From contig NZ_CANKUD010000004.1 of NCBI RefSeq assembly GCF_947486615.1, positions 186,001-250,000 of the forward strand: a DNA stretch of 64,000 nucleotides. The letters run 5' to 3'. Each line of letters starts with the position of its first letter. The first letter of the stretch is position 1. This DNA is from an uncultured Modestobacter sp. Lineage in GTDB: Bacteria; Actinomycetota; Actinomycetes; Mycobacteriales; Geodermatophilaceae. Positions 8,586 through 18,018 of the stretch are shown piece after piece. The position numbers and the translations under genes are program-made. The notes under the pieces are model-generated. The model made no database searches and was not told the DNA's origin. It saw nothing but the letters and a program-made list of their open reading frames with translations.

Positions 8586-9491
8586 ATGGACCTGCGCACC
8601 TTGGAGACGCTCCGCGCCGTCCGCAGCCGGGGTGGGGTGACCGCTGCGGCGGCGGTGCTGCACCTGACCCCGTCGGCGGTCTCCCAGCAGCTGGCCGCGC
8701 TCACCACGGAGATGGGCGTGCCGCTCACCGAGCGGGTCGGGCGGGGGCTGCGGCTCACGCCGGCCGGGGAGGCGCTGGCCGACGCCGCCGTCGACGTCGC
8801 CGTGGCGGTGGAGCGGGCCCGGGTGGCCTGCCAGGAGTTCCACGACCGTCCGGTCGGCACCGTGCGGGTCTCGGCGTTCCAGAGCGCGGCGCAGCTGCTC
8901 TTCCCGCCGCTGCTGGGTGCCCTTGCGACGGCGGAGGGCATCACCCTCGAGCTCGCGGACGAGGACGTCGCCCTGGCCGACTTCCCGGCGCTCACCGACC
9001 GCTTCGACGTGGTGGTCGCCCACCGGCCCGACGGCGCCGCCGACTGGCCTGCCGGCGTACGCGTCGTGCCGCTGTTCCGCGAGCCGCTGGACGTCGCGGT
9101 GGGAGCGGCGCACCGGCTCGCCGGCCGGACGGCGGTCACCCCGGAGGAGCTCGCGGGCGAGGAGTGGATCACCGTGCGCGAGGGCTTCCCCGTCGCCCCG
9201 GTGCTGGCCGCGGTGGCGGCCCGGTCCGGTGCCGCCCCGCACATCGCCCACCGGATCAACGACTTCACGGTGGCCTCGGCGATGGTGGCGGCCGGGCACG
9301 GCATCTCCCTGCTCCCACGGCACACCACCTCCCGCCGGCCGGGGGTGCGGATGCTGCCGCTGACCGGGGTGCCCGCCGGGCGCCGGGTCGAGGCGCTGCT
9401 GCGCCCGGACCGGGCCGAACGGCGAGTGGTGGCGCGGGTGGTCGACGCCCTGACGGCGCTGGCCGCCGAGATCGACCGGGCCGCCGGCTGA
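8586..9491 (+). CDS. LysR family transcriptional regulator
   Basis: A 301-residue LysR-type regulator. The winged helix-turn-helix occupies residues 1-60 (MDLRTLETLRAVRSRGGVT, then AAVLHLTPSAVSQQLAAL, the recognition region) and the type-2 periplasmic-binding-protein-like effector domain follows from about residue 90. It is transcribed divergently from the EamA exporter, with only 72 bp between the start codons, so it probably controls the exporter and itself from that short region. The effector is unknown; export of an amino acid sensed by the regulator is the common pattern (compare LysE/LysG). Confidence 0.92.
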   Translation: MDLRTLETLRAVRSRGGVTAAAAVLHLTPSAVSQQLAALTTEMGVPLTERVGRGLRLTPAGEALADAAVDVAVAVERARVACQEFHDRPVGTVRVSAFQSAAQLLFPPLLGALATAEGITLELADEDVALADFPALTDRFDVVVAHRPDGAADWPAGVRVVPLFREPLDVAVGAAHRLAGRTAVTPEELAGEEWITVREGFPVAPVLAAVAARSGAAPHIAHRINDFTVASAMVAAGHGISLLPRHTTSRRPGVRMLPLTGVPAGRRVEALLRPDRAERRVVARVVDALTALAAEIDRAAG

Positions 9492-9564
9492 CCGGGTCAC
9501 CCGGAGGGGGCTGTCGCTGCTGGGAGAGACTCCGGTGTCCCCGTCCCCGGACCGATGAGGCTGC

Positions 9565-10572
9565 ATGTGGTGGAGGCGCAGCGCACCGGAGGTGGCCACC
9601 GCCCGGGTGATCGGGCCGGTCATCGGTGCGCTGTACGTCGCCGGTGGACTGGCCGTGCTGGCCCTGGTGGCGCTGTCGACCGGGGACCGCGACGGACGAG
9701 CCACCGTGCTCGCCGTGATCGGCGTGCTCGCCGCGGCCGCGGGGGCCGCGGTCGTCCGGTGGGGCCACCGGTTGCCCCGGCCGCTCTTCCACGTGCTGGT
9801 GCTGCTGGGCACCGCGCTGATCAGCACGGTGGTCGCGCTGGCGCCGGACACGGTGAGCGCGCTGGCGCTCGCCGGCATCTACTCCTTCGTGGCGGTCGCC
9901 GCGTTCTTCCTCTTCGCGCCCCCGCTCGCGGCGGCGTACCTGCTGACCGCCATCACCGCGGGCACGGCCGTGCTCTCCGTGCGCGGCGTGCCGGCCGGCC
10001 CCGTCGTCGTCCTCGCCGTGGCCACCTGCACCATCGCGCTGGTGGTCGCCAGCCTGGTGCGGCGGGCCTCGACCGCGAGCCTCGACGGGCTGACCGGGCT
10101 GGCGAACCGGCGGGGCTTCGACGACGCGTTGGAGGAGGCGCTGCGCGTGGCGACCCGGTCGGGTGCCCACCTGTCGGCGGCGCTGGTCGACGTCGACCAC
10201 TTCAAGGCGATCAACGACCAGTACGGGCACGCCGCCGGCGACGAGCTGCTGCGGACCGTGGCCGGCGAGTGGCTGCCGCGGGTGCCGCGGGGCGCAGTGC
10301 TCGCCCGGCACGGCGGAGACGAGTTCGCGCTGCTGCTGCCCGACCACGACGGCCCCGCCGCCCTGGCGGTCGTGGAGGAGCTGCGGGTCGCCAGCGCGCG
10401 GGTGGCCCTGTCGGTCGGGGTCGCCGAGCACCGACCCGGGGAACTCGCCTCCCAGCTGATGCGCCGAGCCGACACCGCCCTGTACCGGGCCAAGGCCGCC
10501 GGCCGCGGCCGGTCCGCGCTCTACGACCAGCCCGGCACCGGTCAGAGCGGCGCGGGCGGGCGCTCGCGCTGA
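9565..10572 (+). CDS. GGDEF domain diguanylate cyclase, membrane-bound
   Basis: A 335-residue protein predicted to make cyclic di-GMP from two GTP. Residues 13-168 form about five or six transmembrane helices with no obvious sensory domain. A GGDEF domain follows: [12 protein letters not shown] (174-185), [19 protein letters not shown] (207-225) and the active-site signature HGGDEF at 249-254, intact. No RxxD inhibitory site is evident upstream of the signature, and there is no EAL domain. The domain is somewhat short near its end. It converges on glgA with 13 bp between stops. Confidence 0.93.
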   Translation: MWWRRSAPEVATARVIGPVIGALYVAGGLAVLALVALSTGDRDGRATVLAVIGVLAAAAGAAVVRWGHRLPRPLFHVLVLLGTALISTVVALAPDTVSALALAGIYSFVAVAAFFLFAPPLAAAYLLTAITAGTAVLSVRGVPAGPVVVLAVATCTIALVVASLVRRASTASLDGLTGLANRRGFDDALEEALRVATRSGAHLSAALVDVDHFKAINDQYGHAAGDELLRTVAGEWLPRVPRGAVLARHGGDEFALLLPDHDGPAALAVVEELRVASARVALSVGVAEHRPGELASQLMRRADTALYRAKAAGRGRSALYDQPGTGQSGAGGRSR

Positions 10573-10585
10573 CCGGCCCGGCGGG

Positions 10586-11758
10586 TCAGCTGCGTGCGGC
10601 GAGGACCGCCTCGTAGACCTCGACGGTCTGCTGCGCGATCGCCGGCCAGCCGAACTCGGCGAGCACCCGCTCCCGGCCGGCGGCGCCCATGGCCGCGGCG
10701 CGGGCCGGGTCGGCGAGCAGCTCGGCCATCCGGGTGGCCAGCCCGGCGGCGAAGGCGGCCGGGTGGTCGGCGTCGTAGGGCACCAGCAGCCCGGTGCGCC
10801 CGTCGTCGACCACCTCCGGGATTCCGCCCACGGCGCTGGCCACCACCGCCGTCCCGCAGGCCGCGGCCTCCAGGTTCACGATGCCGAGCGGCTCGTAGAC
10901 CGAGGGGACGACGAACACCGTGGCGCCGGTGATCAGCGGGACCAGCTGCTCGCGCGGCAGCATCTGCTCGATCCAGACCACGCCGGTGCGGCGGGACTGC
11001 AGCTCGGCCACGGCGTCGGCCACCTGCTGGCGCTCGGCCGGGGTGTCGGCGGCGCCGGCGCAGAGCACCAGCCCGGCCTCGGGGGGCAGCTGCTCGGCCG
11101 CGGCCAGCAGGTGCACCAGCCCCTTCTGCCGGGTGATCCGGCCGACGAACAGGGCGTAGGGCCGATCGGGGTCGACGCCCAGGCCACGGACGACGTCGGG
11201 TGCCTCGACCGGGCGGTAGGCCTGTGCGTCCACGCCGTTGCCGACCACGAACACCTTCCCGGGGTCGAGGTCGGGGTAGACGTCGAGCACGTCGGCGCGC
11301 ATGCCGCGGCTGACGGCGATCACCGCGTCGGCGGCGTCGTAGGCGGTGCGCTCGACCCAGGAGGACAGCCGGTAGCCCCCACCCAGCTGGTCTGCCTTCC
11401 ACGGCCGGCGCGGCTCCAGCGAGTGCGCGGTCACCACGTGGGCGGACCCGTGCACCAGCTGGGCGAGCAGGCCGGCGGAGTTGGCGTACCAGGTGTGCGA
11501 GTGCACCAGGTCGGCGTCGGCCAGGGCCGCGGCGATCTCCACGTCGACCCCCACCGCCTGGAGCGCGCCGTTGGCCGACTGCAGCCCGCTGGGCACGCCG
11601 TGCCCGGTCGCGTCGGGGCGCGGACCGCCGAAGCAGTGCACGTCCAGCTCCGGGCCGTGTTCCAGCCCACGCAGGGCCGCGACGAGGTGCTCGACGTGCA
11701 CCCCGGCCCCTCCGTAGACGTCCGGCGGCCATTCCCTCGTCACCACTCCCACGCGCAC
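10586..11758 (-). CDS. glgA: Glycogen synthase / alpha-maltose-1-phosphate synthase (GlgA/GlgM type)
   Basis: A 390-residue GT-B glycosyltransferase of the actinobacterial GlgA/GlgM type. These use ADP-glucose to extend glucan or, with glucose-1-phosphate, to make maltose-1-phosphate for the GlgE pathway. The N-terminus [19 protein letters not shown] has the donor-site Gly loop; [12 protein letters not shown] and [19 protein letters not shown] (EX7E motif) are typical. The GTG at 11758 was preferred to the one at 11767 because AGGGTGA lies just upstream and the product then matches family N-termini. It diverges from glgC, which makes its ADP-glucose donor; 84 bp separate the starts. Confidence 0.92.
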   Translation of the reverse strand: MRVGVVTREWPPDVYGGAGVHVEHLVAALRGLEHGPELDVHCFGGPRPDATGHGVPSGLQSANGALQAVGVDVEIAAALADADLVHSHTWYANSAGLLAQLVHGSAHVVTAHSLEPRRPWKADQLGGGYRLSSWVERTAYDAADAVIAVSRGMRADVLDVYPDLDPGKVFVVGNGVDAQAYRPVEAPDVVRGLGVDPDRPYALFVGRITRQKGLVHLLAAAEQLPPEAGLVLCAGAADTPAERQQVADAVAELQSRRTGVVWIEQMLPREQLVPLITGATVFVVPSVYEPLGIVNLEAAACGTAVVASAVGGIPEVVDDGRTGLLVPYDADHPAAFAAGLATRMAELLADPARAAAMGAAGRERVLAEFGWPAIAQQTVEVYEAVLAARS

Positions 11759-11842
11759 GCGCTTCACCCTAGGTGGTGGTGCGCTGCCGCGTCCTGCGCG
11801 CAAGATCGCGCGAACCGGGGGCTCAGCAGTTACGTTGCGTCC

Positions 11843-13063
11843 ATGCGTGGCGGTCCGAAGGTCCTGGGAATCGTGCTGGCCGGTGGCGAGGGCAAGCGCC
11901 TCGCCCCCCTGACGCAGGACCGGGCCAAGCCCGCGGTGCCCTTCGGGGGCAACTACCGGCTCATCGACTTCGTGCTGTCGAACCTGGTGAACGCCGACAT
12001 CCGGCGGATCGCCGTGCTGACGCAGTACAAGAGCCACTCCCTGGACCGGCACATCACCACGGTCTGGCGCATGTCGACCCTGCTGGGCAGCTACATCACC
12101 CCGGTGCCGGCGCAGCAGCGGCTGGGCCCGCGCTGGTACACCGGCAGCGCCGACGCGATCTACCAGAGCCTCAACCTGATCTACGACGACCGGCCCGAGA
12201 TCGTCGTCGTCTTCGGCGCCGACCACGTGTACCGGATGGACCCGGCGCAGATGATCGAGCAGCACCTGGCCACCGGTGCCGGCGTCACCGTCGCCGGGCT
12301 GCGCGTGCCGCGGCAGGAGGCCACCGCCTTCGGCGTCATCGACGCCGACGAGAACGGCAAGGTCCGCCAGTTCCTGGAGAAGCCGGCCGACCCGCCCGGC
12401 ATGCCCGGCAGCCCCGACGAGACGTTCGCCAGCATGGGCAACTACGTCTTCACCACCGACGCGCTGCTCGAGGCGCTGCGGGTCGACGCCGCCGACGAGA
12501 ACTCGGTGCACGACATGGGCGGCTCGATCATGCCGATGATGGCCGAGGCCGGCGACGCCTACGTCTACGACTTCAGCAGCAACGTCGTCCCCGGGGAGAC
12601 CGAGCGCGACCACGGCTACTGGCGCGACGTCGGGACGCTGGACGCCTACTACGACTCGCACATGGACCTGGTGTCGGTCTCGCCGGTGTTCAACCTCTAC
12701 AACGACCGCTGGCCGATCTACACCCTCCCGCCGATGCTGCCGCCGGCGAAGTTCGTGCTCGGTGGCCGGGCCGAGGAGTCGATGGTCAGCGCCGGCGTGA
12801 TCATCGACGGCGGCTCGGTGCACGGCTCGGTGGTCTCGCCGGGCGTGCGGCTCGAGCGCGGTTCACGGGTCGAGGGCAGCGTGCTGATGGACGGCGTGCA
12901 CATCGGCGAGGGCGCGATCGTGCGCCGGGCGATCCTGGACAAGAACGTCGTCGTCCCGCCCGGTGCGCACATCGGGGTGGACCTCGACCGCGACCGTGAG
13001 CGCTACCACGTCAGCGCAGGCGGGGTGACCATCCTGGGCAAGGGCGCCCGCGCCATCGGCTGA
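11843..13063 (+). CDS. glgC: Glucose-1-phosphate adenylyltransferase
   Basis: A 406-residue ADP-glucose pyrophosphorylase: glucose-1-phosphate + ATP to ADP-glucose + PPi, the committed step for glycogen and for maltose-1-phosphate synthesis. The nucleotide-binding loop is [20 protein letters not shown] near residue 10, followed by [29 protein letters not shown] and GADHVYRMD. The C-terminal left-handed beta-helix is seen as [20 protein letters not shown] and onward. Full length for the family. Divergent from glgA; the stop overlaps the start of the 2H phosphoesterase by one base (TGATG), so the next gene is likely co-expressed. Confidence 0.96.
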   Translation: MRGGPKVLGIVLAGGEGKRLAPLTQDRAKPAVPFGGNYRLIDFVLSNLVNADIRRIAVLTQYKSHSLDRHITTVWRMSTLLGSYITPVPAQQRLGPRWYTGSADAIYQSLNLIYDDRPEIVVVFGADHVYRMDPAQMIEQHLATGAGVTVAGLRVPRQEATAFGVIDADENGKVRQFLEKPADPPGMPGSPDETFASMGNYVFTTDALLEALRVDAADENSVHDMGGSIMPMMAEAGDAYVYDFSSNVVPGETERDHGYWRDVGTLDAYYDSHMDLVSVSPVFNLYNDRWPIYTLPPMLPPAKFVLGGRAEESMVSAGVIIDGGSVHGSVVSPGVRLERGSRVEGSVLMDGVHIGEGAIVRRAILDKNVVVPPGAHIGVDLDRDRERYHVSAGGVTILGKGARAIG

Positions 13064-13626
13064 TGTCCGACGGCACCGGCGCGGCCCCGCTGATCGTCAC
13101 GCTGCTGCTCGACCGGGCGGCGCAGGAGCGGTTCGACCGGTTGCGGGCCGAGCACTTCCCGGCCAGGCCCCTTTCAGGGGCCCACCGCGAGCCTGCGAGT
13201 GGTGGGGGGAAAGGAGTGTTTCGTCTGCAGGCGCACGTCACGCTGTTCCACGCGCTGCCGGGGGAGCAGTTGGAGCCAGTGCGGCGAGAGCTGGCGGCTG
13301 CGGCGGACCGGCCGGCGTTCGACGTCACCGTGACCGGGGTGCGGTTCCTCGGTCGCGGGGTGGCGCTGGACCTGGGGTCGAGCCAGCTGACCGCGCTGCG
13401 CACCCGGCTGGCCGGTGCCTTCGACCCGTGGCTGACCCGGCAGGACCGGCAGTGGTCCCGCCCGCACGTGACCGTGCAGAACAAGGTCGCCCCGGACGTC
13501 GCCCGGGCGCTGCACGCCCAGCTGTCCGCCGGCTTCGTGCCGGAGACGGTCACCGCCCGCGGGCTCGGCCTCTGGCACTACCGTGGCGGCCCCTGGGAGC
13601 CGGCGGACCGGCTGCTCTTCCGCTGA
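13063..13626 (+). CDS. 2H phosphoesterase (2'-5' RNA ligase family) with in-frame insert
   Basis: A 187-residue protein with the two HxT/S motifs of the 2H phosphoesterase (LigT-like) superfamily: HVTLFH near residue 59 and HVTVQNKV near residue 139. Members ligate or cleave 2'-5' or cyclic phosphodiesters; the physiological substrate here is unknown. The stretch RPLSGAHREPASGGGKG just before the first motif has no counterpart in relatives, where the sequence runs almost directly from the HFP helix to the HLTLFH strand. At DNA level this stretch is a palindromic block, reported separately. Its ATG overlaps the glgC stop. Confidence 0.85.
   Translation: MSDGTGAAPLIVTLLLDRAAQERFDRLRAEHFPARPLSGAHREPASGGGKGVFRLQAHVTLFHALPGEQLEPVRRELAAAADRPAFDVTVTGVRFLGRGVALDLGSSQLTALRTRLAGAFDPWLTRQDRQWSRPHVTVQNKVAPDVARALHAQLSAGFVPETVTARGLGLWHYRGGPWEPADRLLFR
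13166..13222 (+). repeat. Palindromic insertion inside the 2H phosphoesterase gene
   Basis: About 57 bp with nested inverted repeats: CCTTTC (13170-13175) pairs with GAAAGG (13209-13214), and CCCACC (13181-13186) with GGTGGG (13201-13206). The left part GGCCCCTTTCAGGGGCC (13166-13182) is itself a perfect hairpin. Length is a multiple of three, so the frame is kept and adds about 19 residues. It looks like a small repeat element that landed in a coding gene. No second copy was seen in this window. Confidence 0.6.
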
Positions 13627-13654
13627 GGCAGCGCTGGCGGGCGGGAGAGGTCTC

Positions 13655-14332
13655 TCAGGTGCGCTTGGTGGCGACCAGGAGGCCGGTGCCGATGGGCAGG
13701 ACCGCGCAGGTGAGCGTCTCGTCCTCGCGCAGGGTGCGGGCGATCTCCCGCCAGGCGACGGTCTGCGGGTCGCGGGCCGCGCGGTCGGCGATCCGGGCCT
13801 CGGTGAGGAGGCCGTGGCAGACCAGCGACCCGCCGCGACGGATCAGCCCGAGCAGGCCGTCGAGGTCGCTGGAGTACTCCAGCGGCGGGCCGGCGCAGCT
13901 GACCAGGTCGTAGCCGCCGGGGGAGAGCCGCGGCAGCACCTCACCCGGGGTGCCGAAGATCAGCCGGGTGCGGCCGTTGGGGATGCCGGCCTCGGTGAAC
14001 GCCCGCCGGGCGGCGCGCAGCTCGGCCGGGTCGGCGTCCAGCGAGGTGAGCACCCCGTCGGTGCGCATGCCCTGCAGCAGCCACAGCCCGGCCACGCCGC
14101 CGCCGCTGCCGATGGAGACGACCGAGCGGGCGTCGCTGGAGGCGGCGAGGACGGCGAGGGTGGCGCCGACCGCGGGCTCGACGGGCGCAGGGGTGCCGAA
14201 GGCACTGGCCGACGTCAGGGCCCGCTGTCGCGCCGCGGCCTGGGCCGGGCTCTCGGTGGCGAAGCTGTCGGCGTAGTCCGCGGCACTGGTCGGGGACCCT
14301 CCTGAAGGGGGCGGTCCGGCAGCGCTGGTCAC
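13655..14332 (-). CDS. O-methyltransferase (Rv1220c-like)
   Basis: A 225-residue class I SAM-dependent methyltransferase resembling the O-methyltransferases that sit beside sigE in actinobacteria. The SAM-binding loop is [17 protein letters not shown] near residue 82, followed by the acidic motif [10 protein letters not shown] and a late [15 protein letters not shown] in the place of the usual VDAD block. The GTG at 14332 includes a Pro/Gly-rich leader; a start at 14278 would also work. It diverges from sigE. Gene order (methyltransferase, sigE, anti-sigma, htrA, tatB) matches the Mycobacterium tuberculosis locus. Substrate unknown. Confidence 0.85.
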   Translation of the reverse strand: MTSAAGPPPSGGSPTSAADYADSFATESPAQAAARQRALTSASAFGTPAPVEPAVGATLAVLAASSDARSVVSIGSGGGVAGLWLLQGMRTDGVLTSLDADPAELRAARRAFTEAGIPNGRTRLIFGTPGEVLPRLSPGGYDLVSCAGPPLEYSSDLDGLLGLIRRGGSLVCHGLLTEARIADRAARDPQTVAWREIARTLREDETLTCAVLPIGTGLLVATKRT

Positions 14333-14435
14333 TGGGCGAGGGTAGTGGCGGCACCGGCGTCCGCGCCCGGGAGGGTGGCGCCGCCGTCGTCCACCGGGTG
14401 CGTTCCTGGCAACTGGCTGTGGGTCCGGTGCGGAC

Positions 14436-14463
14436 GGGAACACCGCTCTGCCACCTGCCCGTT
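14436..14463 (+). promoter_or_regulatory. Candidate ECF-sigma promoter of sigE
   Basis: GGGAAC at 14436-14441 and CGTT at 14460-14463 are separated by 18 bp, resembling the GGAAC/CGTT boxes of stress ECF sigma factors such as SigE, SigH and SigR. It lies about 100 bp before the sigE start, as expected if SigE (or another ECF factor) activates its own gene. The 18-bp spacer is nearer the SigR/SigH type than the SigE type. Confidence 0.4.
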
Positions 14464-14568
14464 GGACCGGACGTGCGTCTCTCGCGTACCACCACCAGCC
14501 AGCCTGCCGTCGAGCGGTCCACCCCCGGTGGGGAGGTGTCCGCGCCCGTGGTCTGCGATCCTGGGCCG

Positions 14569-15192
14569 GTGACCGGACCCGCCACGACCGAACCCGCGGG
14601 GCAGGGGCTGCCCGAGCCCGCTGCCGCGGCGGCCGAGCCGTGGGTCGCCCCGACGTGGGAGCAGGTCGTCCGCGACCACTCGGCACGGGTGTACCGGCTG
14701 GCCTACCGGCTGTCGGGCAACCAGCAGGACGCCGAGGACCTCACCCAGGAGACCTTCGTCCGGGTGTTCCGCTCGCTGGCGGACTTCTCCCCGGGCACCT
14801 TCGAGGGCTGGCTGCACCGGATCACCACGAACCTGTTCCTGGACATGGTCCGGCGCCGGCAGCGGATCCGCTTCGACGCGCTGCCCGAGGACACCGAGCG
14901 GCTGCCCGGCTCCGCACCCTCGCCGGAGCAGGTCTACGCCGACACCCACCTCGACCCGCAGGTGCAGGCCGCACTCGACGCGCTGAGCCCGGAGTTCCGG
15001 GTCGCCGTGGTGCTCTGCGACATCGAGGGCCTCACCTACGAGGAGATCTCGGCGACCCTGGGCATCAAGCTGGGCACGGTGCGCAGCCGCATCCACCGCG
15101 GCCGGGTGCAGCTGCGCGAGGCCCTGGCACACATGGCGCCGAACCGCACTGCCGCCGGCCGCGCCGCGCTGGCCGCCGGGGAGGTGTCGTGA
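14569..15192 (+). CDS. sigE: ECF RNA polymerase sigma factor SigE
   Basis: A 207-residue extracytoplasmic-function sigma factor. Region 2 ([19 protein letters not shown] through [18 protein letters not shown]) binds core polymerase and the -10 element; region 4 ([19 protein letters not shown]) carries the helix-turn-helix for the -35 element. In relatives SigE drives the cell-envelope stress regulon. The GTG at 14569 was chosen as the last start before the conserved domain; GTG 14536 would add 11 residues. The stop overlaps the anti-sigma start (GTGA), ensuring matched synthesis. The downstream htrA and tatB genes complete the conserved block. Confidence 0.93.
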   Translation: MTGPATTEPAGQGLPEPAAAAAEPWVAPTWEQVVRDHSARVYRLAYRLSGNQQDAEDLTQETFVRVFRSLADFSPGTFEGWLHRITTNLFLDMVRRRQRIRFDALPEDTERLPGSAPSPEQVYADTHLDPQVQAALDALSPEFRVAVVLCDIEGLTYEEISATLGIKLGTVRSRIHRGRVQLREALAHMAPNRTAAGRAALAAGEVS

Positions 15193-15785
15193 GCATCTCG
15201 GAGAGCCACCTCGCCCAGGAGGCGATCGCCGCCCTCGTCGACGGGGAGCTGTCCGGCGGGGCGGCCGGTCGCGCCGCCCGGCACCTGGGCGGGTGTGCCC
15301 AGTGCCGGATGGCGGTCGCCGCGCAGCGGGAGGCCAAGGACGCGCTGCAGCGGGGCGTCGACCTCGACGTCCCCTGTGACCTGCTGTCCCGGCTGAAGGC
15401 GATCCCGTTCACCGCGGACGTGCCCGGCAGCGGAGGGCTGGGCACGGTCAGCGCGGGCGCCGACGGTCTCACCACCAGCGGACTGGGCGGGTCGTGGGCG
15501 ATCCCGCTGTCGCCGGCCGAGCCGCCGGCCCGCGTCGACGGCAGCCCGCGCTGGCTGCGCCGCGGGGTCACCGGTGCGCTGGCCGGGCTGGGGCTCGGCG
15601 TCGCCGTGCTCGCCGTCGGCCTGCCGGCCGGGGAGGTGCCCGCCGACGAGGTGGCGCGGCCCGGGCAGGTCGCCGGGCCGGTCAGCCGCACGGTCCCGAC
15701 CGAGCGCACCGACATCGTGCCGCCGGTGGTGCGCGCGATGACCGTGGGCGCCACCACCACGCTGCCCCCGGACGGGACGCCCTGA
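15189..15785 (+). CDS. rseA: Anti-sigma factor (RseA-like, zinc-finger ZAS domain)
   Basis: A 198-residue anti-sigma factor expected to hold SigE inactive until envelope or redox stress. The ZAS-type motif is H32, C36 and C39 in [13 protein letters not shown], with LVDGELSGG upstream as in other members. One hydrophobic segment ([19 protein letters not shown], about residues 120-138) could anchor it in the membrane, unlike the soluble mycobacterial RseA. GTG start overlaps the sigE stop. The gene ends in TGA at 15783-15785, where htrA begins. Confidence 0.88.
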   Translation: MSISESHLAQEAIAALVDGELSGGAAGRAARHLGGCAQCRMAVAAQREAKDALQRGVDLDVPCDLLSRLKAIPFTADVPGSGGLGTVSAGADGLTTSGLGGSWAIPLSPAEPPARVDGSPRWLRRGVTGALAGLGLGVAVLAVGLPAGEVPADEVARPGQVAGPVSRTVPTERTDIVPPVVRAMTVGATTTLPPDGTP

Positions 15786-17395
15786 GCGAGACGCCCGGCT
15801 CCGAGCCGACCGGTTCCCGGCGGGTCGACGAGCGCGCCGACGGCCACCCCGGGGACCCCGAGGGCGACCAGGCCGCCGTCTTCGGGCGGCCGGCCGGCAC
15901 CACGGGTGCCTTCGCGCCGGCCGACGGTCGGCTGCAGCCCGACCGCGGGCCGCAGCCCCAGCCGCACCCCGCGCAGCAGGCCGCCTTCGGCCGGCCGCAG
16001 GAGGTCACCGGCTCCTTCAGCGGTGACCGGCCGGTGCCCGGTCCGCCGCCGGTCCCGCCGCCGCCGCCCGAGGCCGTGCTGCGCGCGTTCGCGCCCCGCG
16101 ACGGCGCCTCCGGACTGGGTGAGCCGCCCGGCGGCCGCCCGCGGCGCCGGCGCACCGCGGCCGCCCCCTTCTGGAAGCCCGACGCCGCCGCCGATCCCTG
16201 GCGCGACCCGTACGCGCCCGCCGGGCTCGGGGCGCCGGCCCAGTACCCCCGCGAGGAGCTGCAGCCCGGCCCGGTCGTCGTCGACGCCCAGGGTCGCCGC
16301 AAGGTCCGGCTGCGCGACCTGTCGATCCGGCTGACCACCCTGGCGCTGCTCTGTCTCCTCATCGTCGGCGTCGCCGGCGGCACCACGGCGTGGTTCCTGG
16401 GCCGCACCGCCGACGAGGAGCCGCTGCTCTCCCCGGGCACGCAGCTCTCCGAGGTCTCCCCGGGCACCACCCGGGAGCCGGGCTCGGTCGCCGACATCGC
16501 CGGCCGGATCACTCCGGCCGTGGTCTCGATCGAGGTCCGGCTGGCCAACGCCGGCGCGACCGGCTCCGGCGTCGTGGTGGACGCCGACGAGGGCTACATC
16601 GTCACCAACAACCACGTCATCTCCGGGGCCGCGGACGCCGAGGACGCGGAGATCCGCGCGGTCTTCGACGACGGCAGCGGCTCCGCGGCCCGCATCGTGG
16701 GCCGGGACCCGTCCAGTGACCTCGCCGTCCTGAAGGTGGAGAAGCCCGGGCTGGTCGCGGCCTCCCTGGGTGACCCGGGCGGCCTGGTCGTCGGTGACCC
16801 GGTGGTGGCCATCGGCTCACCGCTGGGCCTGGCCGGCACGGTCACCAGCGGCATCGTCAGCGCGCTCGACCGGCCGGTCCGGCTCGCCGGCGAGGGCAGC
16901 GACACCAACGCGGTGATCAGTGCGGTGCAGACCGACGCCCCGATCAACCCGGGCAACTCCGGCGGTGCGCTCGTCGACGGCACCGGCGCGGTCATCGGGA
17001 TCAACACCGCGATCGCCTCCGTGGGCGGCAACGGCACCACCGGCGGCTCGATCGGGCTCGGCTTCGCCATCCCGATCGACACGGTCCGCGACATCGCCGA
17101 GCAGCTGATCTCCACCGGGTCGGCGGTGCACGCCACCCTCGGGGTGAACGCCCGCTCGGTCACCGACGGCACCCGGGACGGCGCGCTGGTGGTGAACGTC
17201 GAGCCCGACAGCGGCGCGGCCGAGGCCGGCGTCCAGGAGCAGGACGTGGTCATCGCGGTGGACGGCGAGGCGGTGGGCAGCTCGGAGGAGCTGGTCGTAG
17301 CGGTCGACGCCCACGACCCGGGCGACACGGTGACCCTGGAGCTGGTGCGCAACGGGGCCTCCCGCGAGGTCCAGGTCACCCTCGGCGCCGCCTGA
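15782..17395 (+). CDS. htrA: Membrane-anchored HtrA/DegP-type serine protease with PDZ domain
   Basis: A trypsin-like HtrA protease for damaged envelope proteins, acting outside the membrane. Order: a long Pro/Gly-rich cytoplasmic leader with two similar pieces (QAAVFGRPAGTTGAF and QAAFGRPQEVTGSF), a transmembrane helix (LTTLALLCLLIVGVAGG, about 184-200), the protease domain and a C-terminal PDZ domain (GALVVNVEPDSGAAEAGVQ). Catalytic triad by position: H278 in TNNHVISG, D313 in SSDLAVLKV, S393 in GNSGGALVDG. No ATG, GTG or TTG lies at the front of the frame; a CTG at 15782, overlapping the anti-sigma stop as CTGA, gives the full leader. The first conventional start is a GTG near 16034. Confidence 0.88.
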   Translation: MSETPGSEPTGSRRVDERADGHPGDPEGDQAAVFGRPAGTTGAFAPADGRLQPDRGPQPQPHPAQQAAFGRPQEVTGSFSGDRPVPGPPPVPPPPPEAVLRAFAPRDGASGLGEPPGGRPRRRRTAAAPFWKPDAAADPWRDPYAPAGLGAPAQYPREELQPGPVVVDAQGRRKVRLRDLSIRLTTLALLCLLIVGVAGGTTAWFLGRTADEEPLLSPGTQLSEVSPGTTREPGSVADIAGRITPAVVSIEVRLANAGATGSGVVVDADEGYIVTNNHVISGAADAEDAEIRAVFDDGSGSAARIVGRDPSSDLAVLKVEKPGLVAASLGDPGGLVVGDPVVAIGSPLGLAGTVTSGIVSALDRPVRLAGEGSDTNAVISAVQTDAPINPGNSGGALVDGTGAVIGINTAIASVGGNGTTGGSIGLGFAIPIDTVRDIAEQLISTGSAVHATLGVNARSVTDGTRDGALVVNVEPDSGAAEAGVQEQDVVIAVDGEAVGSSEELVVAVDAHDPGDTVTLELVRNGASREVQVTLGAA

Positions 17396-17513
17396 GCCTC
17401 GGCCCCCACGGGCAGGTCGGTCACCCGGTGTTGGGCCGTTGCTCAGCTGCACGACAGCCGGCCCACCTAGTCTGGACACGGTCGCGGCGCGCGGCCGGTC
17501 ACGAGGAGGCGCG

Positions 17514-17885
17514 GTGTTCAACTCGATCGGCTGGGGCGAGATCGTCGTCCTAGCGCTGGCCGCGCTGTTCATCTTCGGCCCCGACCGGCTGCCCTCGCTG
17601 GCCAAGGACGCGGCCACCGGACTGAAGAAGGTCCGCGAGACGGTCACCGGTGTGCGCGGCCAGCTCCACGACACCCTGGGCGACGACTTCGACCACCTGC
17701 GGGACATCGACCTGCGGCAGTACCACCCCAAGACCTTCATCCGGCAGCAGCTGCTCAGCGACGACGAGCCGGCACCCCGGGCAGCCGCCACGGGGGCGAC
17801 CGCTGCGTCCCGGGTGCGGTCCACGCAGCTGACCCGCACCCGCGCCGCCGGCAGCCCGCCCCCGTTCGACGCCGACGCCACCTGA
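17514..17885 (+). CDS. tatB: Twin-arginine translocase subunit TatB
   Basis: A 123-residue TatB: short N-terminal transmembrane helix (GWGEIVVLALAALFIFGPD), the FGPDRLP hinge, then an amphipathic helix (LAKDAATGLKKVRETVTG) and a polar tail. With TatC it binds twin-arginine signals and passes folded proteins to TatA; tatA and tatC are not in this window. GAGGAGG lies five bases before the GTG at 17514. It follows htrA by 118 bp, as in the conserved actinobacterial sigE-htrA-tatB order. A Tat substrate candidate is encoded in the island at 31.8-33.0 kb. Confidence 0.93.
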   Translation: MFNSIGWGEIVVLALAALFIFGPDRLPSLAKDAATGLKKVRETVTGVRGQLHDTLGDDFDHLRDIDLRQYHPKTFIRQQLLSDDEPAPRAAATGATAASRVRSTQLTRTRAAGSPPPFDADAT

Positions 17886-18018
17886 CCTCGGGGTCAGCTG
17901 CCCCCCCGGGCAGCACCTGACTCCGCCGTCCTCGGACGCCGCGGTGGATGCGCTGGACACCTCCGCCGTCGGTGGGCAGACTCCGCCCCCCGACCCGTCG
18001 ACGCCCGGGGGTGCCGTC

